Of a stretch of 64,000 nucleotides of DNA, positions 1 to 34,300 are shown piece after piece. Below the pieces are notes generated by a model. That model searched no databases. It saw nothing but the letters and a program-made list of their open reading frames with translations, and had not been told where the DNA came from. The translations under genes and the position numbers were made by a program. Numbering within the stretch: position 1 is the stretch's first letter; every line of letters starts with the position of its first letter. Source of the stretch: Macquaria australasica (taxonomy: Eukaryota; Chordata; Actinopteri; Centrarchiformes; Percichthyidae); NCBI GenBank assembly GCA_005408345.1, contig SEMN01000351.1, forward strand, positions 62,001 to 126,000. Reading direction: 5' to 3'.

Positions 1-281
1 ATTTCTGGTTGAAGTGCGTGTCTGTGGTGTTACGGTGAAGTTCTAAAATACATGTACATTTATTGCATGGACATAATCTTGAGTGTCACAAATTCCAGCT
101 ACTCCGATACAACCAAGGTGACTTAACAAGAAGTAAACACATTGTCTTAGCTGCCTTGATACTACTTTTATGAAATTAGGGGCGAATACAAATATTTCTT
201 TTGTTAGGAATGATGTGAAGAATACACTGAAAAAGTAATATTTAAGTAATGTCCTCCAAATGTTATTTTCCCCCTTCTCAG

Positions 282-437
282 ATCAAACGCCGGCCCTCGG
301 AGGCGCTGCCTGAGCTGTTGCGACCCGTGTCACCTATCTCCAGCTTCGAGAGCTCTCAGCCGCAGGACTCTCCCTCTGGACTGGCCAGTCTGGAGTCGGG
401 TCTCAGCCACCTGGAAGTGGACGACTGGGACTTCTGA
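282..437 (+). CDS. Terminal coding exon of an unrecognised + strand gene (partial)
   Basis: A pyrimidine-rich tract ending in CAG at 279-281 is followed by 51 in-frame codons and a TGA at 435-437; the upstream part of the gene lies outside the window. The peptide starts [15 protein letters not shown], is rich in Ser/Pro/Leu, and ends in an acidic aromatic tail (LEVDDWDF). Such a tail could be a short docking motif, but that is inference. No domain is visible and I do not recognise the gene. Support for a real last exon is the good acceptor, a long downstream region without a convincing ORF, and a canonical AATAAA at 1282-1287. The gene converges on rnf113a. Confidence 0.6.
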   Translation: MKRRPSEALPELLRPVSPISSFESSQPQDSPSGLASLESGLSHLEVDDWDF

Positions 438-1287
438 CAGTGGACGACTAGGTGGGGAGACGACGCTTGTAGGATTCTGACGGGAAACTCTCCGAGTATA
501 CGGGACGAGATCCGTTTTTGTAATGGTCCCCTTGTAAATAACTCAAATCTCAAACTAAAAGGAGTTGCTGTTCTCAGACAGAGGTTAAAAGCCAGCAGCC
601 ATCTTGCCTCTTTTTGATGTCTCTTGCACGCTTTTGTTCTCTAGATATGCACAGACTCTTGCACTGCACTGATGGCCTATTTCTCACACACAACCTGTTA
701 ACAGGTGGTATTCACACATTACAAGCCCCCATGGAGCCAAAACACAACAGGACTCCTCTATTCCTCATGCTGTTGCTGAGGGTTCAGAGGAGGGTCTATG
801 GATGTAGATGTAGCTTAAACCTAAAGATTCTCATTAAATGGATCAGTGGGAAGCTGCTAAGTATTCAGAGGGGGCACTCTACCTCTTGTTTGAAAATGGC
901 TGCTTGATGTGGCCCATCTGCTCAGTGAGACCACCATAAGGGTGCACACCGGTCCTCACAGCTCACTCAGTCAGCCCCTCTCTACGCCAGATGGAAGGTT
1001 TCAACTTTGTCTCAAGGGTCAACTAAATGAACAGCATGTATACACATTTCTTAGAACTCTGCCTGTGTCATCTCATGCTTTACACACCACTTTTGTTGCA
1101 CATAGGTTAAGCATAACATTTGTGTAGTTTAACCTTCGGAGAATAGAAGTACGCATTTCCTTGAACTTACTCTGGGTGTGATGTTACTTACGTCAAACGT
1201 GAATGTTACATTGGTGCTTGTTTTGTCTGCTTGTGCATTTGAAAGTAAGGGCAAAGCAACGTGTTGCAAACTTGACTTAACAATAAA
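438..1287 (+). other. 3' UTR of the upstream + strand gene
   Basis: About 850 bases between the TGA at 435-437 and the AATAAA at 1282-1287. The small ORFs inside have no recognisable product and differ from one another in frame, so I read the stretch as untranslated. Confidence 0.5.
1282..1287 (+). terminator. Polyadenylation signal AATAAA of the upstream + strand gene
   Basis: Canonical hexamer about 850 bp after the stop codon, followed by a GT-rich stretch (1289-1310). It lies only about 70 bp from the opposite-strand signal of rnf113a. Confidence 0.5.
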
Positions 1288-1359
1288 CACTGTTCACTTT
1301 AGTGTTTTAACTGGTTAATACCACACAGGGAGGCAGTTAACTATCTAAAAAAAAGTTGT

Positions 1360-1365
1360 TTTATT
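1360..1365 (-). terminator. rnf113a: Polyadenylation signal of rnf113a
   Basis: TTTATT on the + strand is AATAAA on the - strand, 55 bp beyond the rnf113a stop codon. It implies a very short 3' UTR. Confidence 0.55.
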
Positions 1366-1419
1366 CAAAATGTACATGGACAAACACATAAGGGGAGGGT
1401 TGAAAAGGTCCAGATGTTG

Positions 1420-17989
<16,570 letters not shown>

Positions 17990-18798
17990 GAGCTCCAGAC
18001 CAACAACAACAGAGATTTAACCCCCCCAGCCTGTCTGCCTGGTGATGCTGCGTTGACCATGCCCCAAAAAACGACCAAAACCCTGCTCCCATGATACACC
18101 GAGACCATCGACAACATCTCTGGATTTTTGTACACATGAGTCATCATGAAGCTGAAAGGATCCATCTCTTTTGGTTCTTTCCCTTCTCCTCGCCTTATCC
18201 GCTCGACTCTTCTCTCACACTCTCCCACAACCACTTTGTACTATCTGTGAATCCCCTCATCCAACATCATGCAGTTTCCTCTACAAACTCCTGTCAGACC
18301 TTTTCCAAAGCATCCATTTATTTCCTTAAATTTTATTCCCATCTTGCTCCTTATTTGAATATCAGTATTCTTCCCGTGACATTGTCTGTGTGTTTGTGCG
18401 GCTTTGGCCTGTTTTATTCAATTTTCTTGTCGAAATGTAACCAGAACAGCACCTGAAGCTCTTTGGATGCAGCCACTTGCAAAGAGAGATGTGATGATCA
18501 TGTTTAGAGATACAGATTATCCATATAAAGTAGAGGATGGGTTTTTACAGACTGTCAGAGAAGTATGTTTTATGAGTGTGACTGAATGGTATCTGGGGTC
18601 TGCCACCAATGAAAGTGCATATCATTCCTGCTTGAGTAATCAAACACTGTTACAGTATGTTTAAATCTGTGCAGCTATTTATTGATTCTATCAAATCTTA
18701 AGATGCCACATATGTTCATTTATCTCATTTTATCCAATACAGCAGTATGTTCTTTTTACACGTATACATTGAGTTTATTTTTGTTTGTTTTGTGTTGC

Positions 18799-18804
18799 AA
18801 TAAA
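18799..18804 (+). terminator. rundc3a: rundc3a polyadenylation signal
   Basis: AATAAA followed by a GT-rich stretch (18820-18835), about 810 bp after the stop codon. 17990-18800 is read as 3' UTR. Confidence 0.55.
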
Positions 18805-18829
18805 CTGCCTTTTTCCATTATGTGTGTCT

Positions 18830-21100
18830 GTTTGAAGAGTAATGTATGGCTTTATGGAGACACAGAAAGACGACACCAAAAGCAGTGATTTTTAAAATGG
18901 TTCCAAAGCTGGAGGTTAATGTTGGTCTGAGCAGCTAGTTGCACAGGACTCGTGTGCTCTGGCTCCATCTTGTGGTTTAACATTATTAGACAGAGGTTTT
19001 CAAAGTAGGGGGCGGGCCTCCCCGGGGAGCTACAAACTTTCAGGAGAGGCTCAGTGAATAGAAGTGAAAAAATATTACCTTAGTTATCAAAAGGAGATCA
19101 CATAGAATAGCCTAAATCTGTGTGATTTGGTTAAAGAGAGAGTTCAGAGACAGTAGTTTGTTTTTCCCACATTCTCAGAGTCAGAAACTAATAAATGACT
19201 CAGGACAGACCTTTTTTTTTTTTATGTATTTGGTGTCTGAAGTTGTGTCAAACAGCAATATTAGGCTATCTTGGCTCAAGTGTTGAGAGTGTATGGGATC
19301 AAATAACATAACCATGATCCCATAGGCATCCAGGAATTGAGCGGGGGGGGGGGGGCTTTTCCCAAGCTTTGTCTGAGAGGAGGCCCACAGTCTCAAACCC
19401 CTGTTATGGGGTATAACATATTGCATGAATGCCCAGAATGCTCATAAATTCCTTAGAACAACCTCCCACGGTCTCACATGGAAATCCACAGGCAGCTGAA
19501 TTACAAAAATTAAAAAAGTCCAGGCCAGGTTGGGCTGTACAGATGATTCCTCCAGATGGATCTGACTGTCGCAATAACATTTCTGTCAACCTACAAGCAC
19601 CCATTCTGCTGAAATGGCTGCTGTTTTATAGCAGACTATGACCTCTGACCTCTGAGGATGGGAGAAAATCATAATAGTAGCAGAAGCAGGATGTACAGTA
19701 TGTGGCTTCTTAATGAAAAACTGTTTCAATTTCTTGTGTTCATCCTCTTGCGGTTGTTGCTGCTGATTGATCATAATCTCTCCTCTGATAGAGATCGTTG
19801 TCTTCTTGCTGCAGCGTACAAGGTACCACGTTGTTCAGCGGGGGAACCAGTCTTGCTTCTCCCGCATTGTCAGCCACAGCGCCTTTCAGAGAGCACCAGA
19901 TCCCACCACAGTCAACAGAGCAACAAATAGTGTAAATACAGAATACATTTACACACCCACTGGATTCATTTTTTACTATAACCTGGTACACATTCTTAGT
20001 ATTTCTTTCAAGAGAAATACTGCAATCCTCATCAGTACACATCAGTGTGTTGTTGTATTGTTGGCAATGTAAATGTCACCTGCAGGGACATTTTGGAGCT
20101 GAGCGTTAGAGTTCATTAAGCTTCTGCTAAGGCTCTTACTGAGATCTAATCAGAGTGTATGCATGAGGTTTTATGGCGTTAACACATGGGGCATGATAGA
20201 AAAACTGTCACCTTAAAGCCTTTTGGTCATTGTGCAAACAATATCTATACTGCTTGAGTTTCATTTGTGTTTGTGGCTCATGTAGCTAATATATAACTAG
20301 GTGTGTAGTAGGAACATATACATCAAAGTATTATTGAATAATGTGGATGAGGTTTGTTTTATTGCACTCATTATTGTCTGTAAAAACAGTGCAATTTGCA
20401 TTGTATGAGAAAGGTATGTTATTTTTAATTATATCAGTAACTTTGACAACAGTTGAGACTTTAAAAAATGTTTTGCATAAACAATCAATAAATCTAAGCA
20501 AAAAGTATTATTTAATGTACTGTACAAAAAAGCGTTATATGATATCTAAGCAAGTTAAAAACTCATTGTGAATGCATGTGTTATGAACAAAATATGTGTA
20601 TTTACGTAGGAAAATGATTGTTGGGACACTATATGGATAATGAGCTGGTATCTAACTGAATATTATTTTCATTTCTTTATTATAACTTGCTGATAACTTT
20701 AAATAGCTTCATCTAAAGGCACCTTGAGGAAAGTGACCAGTTTTCTCCCCATGCCATATCAATAATATATATTAATAGTGAAGTTGCAAGCCGGTATCAC
20801 GGCAGGTCGTGATACCGGGTTGGAAGTTTTGGACCCTCTGAGCCTCTGTAGTGACCTTTAGGTGGGACCCTGAACCACACTTTGGAGACCCTACACACAC
20901 ACACACACACACACAGCCACACAGTGAATAGACTCAGGGTTTGGACGTGGGGTTGAAGGTGAGGAGGGGAAGGGCCATGCCCCGCAAAGTGGAGGAAAAA
21001 AATCTTATCAAAGTGGAAGTTTTTTTTATTTTATTTATTTGGGGGGGGGGGGTCCCTGTAGGAGACAGATGGATGGGACGACCAATCAGTGCTCAGTAGT
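18830..21100. other. Intergenic region between rundc3a and fam117a
   Basis: Mostly AT-rich unique-looking sequence without a gene I can support. It contains a 13-base G run at 19343-19355, a perfect hairpin at 20791-20818, a CA repeat at 20893-20915 and a 12-base G run at 21041-21052. A CCAAT box (21082-21086) and rising GC content from about 21080 mark the fam117a promoter side. Confidence 0.5.
20791..20818. repeat. Perfect inverted repeat (11-bp arms, 6-base loop)
   Basis: CCGGTATCACG at 20791-20801, loop GCAGGT, CGTGATACCGG at 20808-20818. The arms are exactly complementary and GC-rich within AT-rich sequence. Confidence 0.85.
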
Positions 21101-21542
21101 ATTCTGCAGCAACCAACCAGCAGCTCGCCCTCCCCCGCAATGATATACTACGCCAGATAGTTGCACAGGTTGAGCTGAGTTGCTGTGTGTTGTCACTTTG
21201 CAGACAAGGGAAACAAGCATCGGTGCGTGAGAGCACCGCGTAGTCTCCGCTGCTGTCCTCTATCAGACCGCAACATGAAGGGTAAAGCGCGATTTAACGA
21301 GATGCGTTGAACTGAAAAAAAGCTCGCTCAGCTCGTCTCTCTGCTTTTCCAACCCGAAAAGTGAAGCTGTGAAGCAACAAACATCATGGTCATCATCACA
21401 AAAGGAAGCTCGAGCTGGGTGCCCAACAAGAGGCCCGATCAGAGTTTTGGATCCGCGCTGTGGATGAACTGAATGTGGGCAGAAAGAGATCCAGCGCCGT
21501 GCAAGAGTTGCAGTGAACGACGGGAAGAAGAAAAGCAAAGCC

Positions 21543-21544
<2 letters not shown>

Positions 21545-21580
<36 letters not shown>
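21545..21580. repeat. (GT)18 microsatellite in the fam117a 5' UTR
   Basis: Thirty-six bases of uninterrupted GT ending 39 bp before the fam117a ATG. It is probably transcribed, since first-exon sequence appears to extend upstream of it. Confidence 0.85.
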
Positions 21581-21585
<5 letters not shown>

Positions 21586-21619
21586 TAAGCGGAGCTCGGC
21601 TGTGGGAGCAGAGTGGGGG

Positions 21620-29475
<7,856 letters not shown>

Positions 29476-30548
29476 GTGGATATCTGAGCAGAGCCTCTCA
29501 GGACTAAACCACACTGCACTGCCAGGACCTGCAGAAACCGGGTTTTATATGCAGGGTGCCAACAGATACCTGTGTATACATCACTGCTGTAACGTGCCAC
29601 GTTAAGAGACTTTGTGACTGTAAGCATTTCATCATACTTTACTGATCATTTCCACCTGCAGGATACTTGGATTCAGCTGATATTTACCTCATCGGCACTT
29701 CAATTGTCCTAGTATTCCCCCATGTGGGCTATGGATTAGACTACAGGACTGAAGTTGGAAAAGTTTTGCGGTCAACTGAGTTTTTGACGTTGTTCTTTTT
29801 CGATAAAACCGAATGTTGTTTTAGTTCACACAAAGACTGCAGTCTGCTAGGGATGTTTTCATTTTATTGTCAAAAAAAGTGAATTCAGTGTCAAAAACCC
29901 AAGCACAGAAGTATTACTTTCTTACTATCCTTTACTTTTGATTGAAAGCATTGTTCAGTTTAGATGAACTTTCAGCTGAATTTGAGAGACTTCACTGGTG
30001 AAAAACAAAGTACTTGATGGGTTTGTTCCTGAAATTTCATAACAAATCTGTTGGTTGAATTTTTGGCCTATAGTTTATGGTGGCCTACTTTTCTACAGAT
30101 GTATTTCTAGGAAGATATATATTTTTGTATCTTTGTAAGGAGTTACGAGGGTGGTGATACTGTTTTTGTACTCGCTGAAGAAATCAGCTTGTGTCTCTGT
30201 TTATACTTTGGCGATTTATAAGCAGGGATGTATGTTTTATTAGCTTTACTTGCCCTCAGCAGGCATTGTCATTTTTTCTAAGAATCCGAGTGAGCCTCTT
30301 TCTGGCCAGAAAGCGTTAATGTTTCAATATTCACGTTGATGTGAAAGAGGTTGATTCCCTCTTTGTTTGTTGGCATGATCCTGTGCAACACTGATTAAAA
30401 AACATGCCCTGCAAAAAACATTAAGCAGGTGCTAATGAAAAATAGGTATTATTTGTAAGCAGACTTGAGTATTCACCCTTTTCATACTCTTTAGGGTGAT
30501 AAATGTTAAAAATGTTATGTGTGCTGTTGCCACTGTGAGGAAAATAAA
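29476..30548 (+). other. fam117a: fam117a 3' UTR with AATAAA at 30543-30548
   Basis: About 1.07 kb from the stop codon to a canonical AATAAA. It is AT-rich with no repeat I recognise and no supportable ORF. Confidence 0.5.
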
Positions 30549-30633
30549 ATAGCCACATTTTCTGGGCGTTTAAATTCCTTCTGCGATGCTTTTAGAAAAC
30601 CTGTGGTTTTTCTCTTGTTGATGTGTTTCTCTT

Positions 30634-30752
30634 TGACACGTGGATTTGCGGTTTTTAAATCTAAGCGCCGCCCCTTTTCACCCAAATCTGCCTTGCGATT
30701 GGCCGAGAGAGGATACCTCTGGCCTTACACGGACCAATGAATTTAATCCACA
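30634..30752 (+). promoter_or_regulatory. slc35b1: Candidate ER-stress control sites upstream of slc35b1
   Basis: CCAAT at 30734-30738, then exactly nine bases, then CCACA at 30748-30752, is one base from the ER-stress response element CCAAT-N9-CCACG. An E-box/UPRE-like TGACACGTGG lies at 30634-30643, and further CCAAT boxes at 30698-30702 (reverse) and 30848-30852. The sites lie 630-750 bp before the ATG; the transcription start is unknown. Regulation by the unfolded protein response is inferred. Confidence 0.4.
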
Positions 30753-31382
30753 TCCCAGGACGACAAAAAGGCACGCGACATTTTCAAGGAAGGGCCTCAT
30801 ATTTTGTTTTATAGCCACCTTTATAACTGCCAGATGATACAATACGGCCAATAAAAGTAATTTACAACAAGAACAGTTCACCTTTCTGGTAGCGTTTTGA
30901 CATCGGATCGACGCGGTTACACTAAACATGCATTTGTGTTCAAAATTTAATTTATTACACTACATCTAATTGCTCGGGCTTGGCTGTTGACGGCACCGTG
31001 GTCCTTTCACAAAACCCAGAACCTGACGCGACCGCTCATTTCCTCAACTAAATTACAGACTTTTAATTTTCGGTAAAAACCTCGATCTGTCCTGGAGGAG
31101 ACGCGGCAGAGCGACACCTGGCCGTCTGTGCATCTCCAAACAGGCTGCCGTCAGCGGAGCTGCCGCTCACAAGGAGGTTTGACGATATCGATTGATCGAT
31201 TTATTGATTGATTTATCAGCAGAACCTTAAACTGCCGCACAAACCGCAGCTGACGCGAAGACGCGAGCACCACTTCCGGGCTCGTGACATCGGCTATAGT
31301 GGAGCGGGACGTCGGTGTGAGGGGCGCGGGGAGCGGAGCGGTCTCGGTCTCGGTCCCCATACCCGGTCTGGCGACCGAGAGC

Positions 31383-34300
31383 ATGGCTGCGGGGAAGGGA
31401 GCCGGGAAGCCCGCCTCGCCATGGGACAATATGCGGATACGGTTCATCGTTTGCTTCCTCGGAGTCTTCGTGTGTTACTTTTACTACGGAATATTACAAG
31501 AGACGATGTGAGTAACAGCTGGTTCCCCGCTTGGTTTAGGTTTGTGTTAAACCCCTGGAACGTATGTCGTTCTGTTCTGTGCCAAACCCCGTTCGAAAAT
31601 CTGCCAGTTTAAAGCCGGCTCGCATGTCGATAGTTCAAGAATCAGTACGAGCTTTATTTTAAGTTGACATAGCTATAGGTAATGCACAACAAAGTACAGA
31701 ATGTGCTAGTGTGTTCAAAGTACTCAAACATGCGAGATATACAACGCCGCCTATACTAATGCTAAAGGAAAGTCTACATTAAATCGTCAGATTTTAGAAT
31801 GGAGTTTGGCGTGACATTCTGTTCATATTAGAAAACGCAAAGTATCGGCCCCTATACCCTTGAGCAGGTGGTCTAATGCTTTTGTTATGTGCCTGCAACA
31901 AACATTATCTTTCATACTTTGATTAAATGTCCATCTAACATGCAACTGTGAAAAATCAACAAGTCACAATTGTTATTTGTGGTTCTCCAGAGAGAGCAAA
32001 TGAAGTAAGGGGAGCTTAGCCTGCATGACACAGATGGTATGTTGTTGCCTAATTCACTTGAGGGGACAGGGGTCATATCTGGTTTCAAAATGACTGAGTC
32101 GAAAGTAGTGTCTCACCCAAGCAGCCCTTTCACAAACCCGAATGACTGAGTTGTTGGTTACTATTGCCCATTGTCACCATCAAGCAAGCAACACTGCTGC
32201 TAAAAATTCTTGGTCACTTAACAAAATGTCACCACTACAACCCCAGCCTCTCGGATGTAATTTAATGCGTTATGGCCTCTCCTTTCTGATGGCCCTTTTC
32301 ATAACTCATGAAAGCACTCCACTCTGTAACCTCACCACCCATGCTCCTGCCAGGAAGGCCGCTGTAGGCTGCTTCAGTTTCCGATTCATTGTGTGTGATC
32401 TTTTACACTCAACACAGTGTTGTTTCTCTGACTTTTCCAGCACTCGAGGTGATTATGGTCAGGGAGACAAAAAGGAGAAGTTCAGATTCGCCCGGACATT
32501 GGTCCTAATCCAGTGCATTATCAGTGCTCTGTTTGCTAGGATCTGTGAGTATATGTGCTGTACAGAAGAGACACAAACACCAATTAAACACAAAACAAGT
32601 GTTTTGAATTTTAGCTCATCAGCCTGGCTGTAACATTAACACATTGTACAGTGTACATTCAGTCACATACCTGTAATCAAAGTCTTGTAAATGTATCATA
32701 TTATGGCTTGTTGATGCCTCCTTAAAGAAAAATCTTCCTCCTTTATCATCAGTGATTCAGTTTTTTGAGGGCTCCAAGCCGGATCACACCAAGAGCTGGC
32801 TCTATGGGCTGTGTTCCCTCTCTTACCTTGGAGCCATGGTGTCCAGTAACTCTGCCCTCCAGTATGTCAACTACCCCACACAGGTGAGTCTGCCCTTTTT
32901 AGATGGGGCAATGTTAGTTGGTTAACATGATTCTTTAATGGATTCATTTGTGTATCATTTATGCTCGGTGCTGTCGTTTTTCTAAAGCTGTGTTTTTGCT
33001 GTGATAGGTGTTGGGGAAATCCTGCAAGCCCATACCAGGTAAATCTGAATATATCACCTTTAGTTAGCCTTCTGCTTTCTGCCTACGTATCACCTGGACC
33101 CCTGCATATCACATGCATAATATACTTTTACAAAAGAAATAATATAATCACAGTTAAAACTACTCCTCATAGGAGGATAGTTGGTAACATGCAATCACAA
33201 TGCCTGAATATTTGTGGTTATATACTATATGCTACAAAATCTAAAAGAGTACTGAGCTAGTAAAACACTCAGAAAATAATCAGGTGCAGTGCAATACATC
33301 TCATGCTCATTGCAAATAATCAGTTGAGGATTAACAGCTCTATCAACAGATGTACTAAACAGACGTCTAAAGTTGTGGTTGCTTTTGGTGAAAAAGGAAA
33401 ATGTGCATTTTTGCAATTTTGTCACTGTCTACCTCTGTTTCCGTGAACAGTGCAATTTTCAGGCCTCAGCTATGATCTATGTCAATATTGACTAACTCCG
33501 AAGCTGCCAGGTCTCATAATGTAACATGCTGATGTACATATTTACCATATAAAATAACCCATGTGTATACGGTACTTGACAAATGAGAGATTCTGCTATC
33601 GCTTCAAACTGATCAAGGACACATTGAGAAAGCAAAGAGTGTGGAGTTGACAGCATATATGGCAGTTTGCAGTATGTTCTGTTTGAACAAGAAGGCTCAC
33701 CGCTCACTGCTTGGTTATCTCTTATTACACATACAGAAACACACGCACACACACACTCTTTCACCATCCATATTTTCCACTCTCAGGGGTGAAGGCCTGA
33801 CATTGTATCCAGGGTAGGATTAACTCAAACCCTAGATATGTCACCCTGGTATCCATGGCTAAAAAAAGCACACATCATACTGTTGTTGTGTTGTTGCAGT
33901 GATGATCCTCGGTGTGACAATACTGAGGAAGAAGTACCCACTTGCTAAGTACCTGTGTGTGCTGCTTATTGTGAGCGGTGTAGCTCTGTTCCTCTACAAA
34001 CCCAACAAAAGCTCAGCTGTTGCAGATGACCATCTTTTTGGGTTTGGAGAGATTCTCTTGGTGAGTTTATAGAGCTTTATGTTCCATCCATTTCACTTGT
34101 ATCCCATTTATTACCATATGTTGCTGATCTCCCTACTGTAGCCATGGTTACTGTGATATTTTTATGACATTTGTCTCATGGCTTGGTGCTGTGTTTCGCT
34201 GTTATAGCTGGTCTCTCTGACATTGGACGGTTTGACTGGTGTGGCCCAGGACCACATGAGGTCTCGCTTCCAGACGAGTGCCAACCACATGATGCTGAAC

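Noticed and set aside
31284..31382. Upstream extension of slc35b1 in frame
   Set aside because: The open frame before 31383 begins at a GTG and has no ATG; the human protein begins near the chosen Met.
32142..32633. 163-residue + strand ORF over slc35b1 exon 2
   Set aside because: Only the part 32441-32544 is coding; the rest is intron open by chance.
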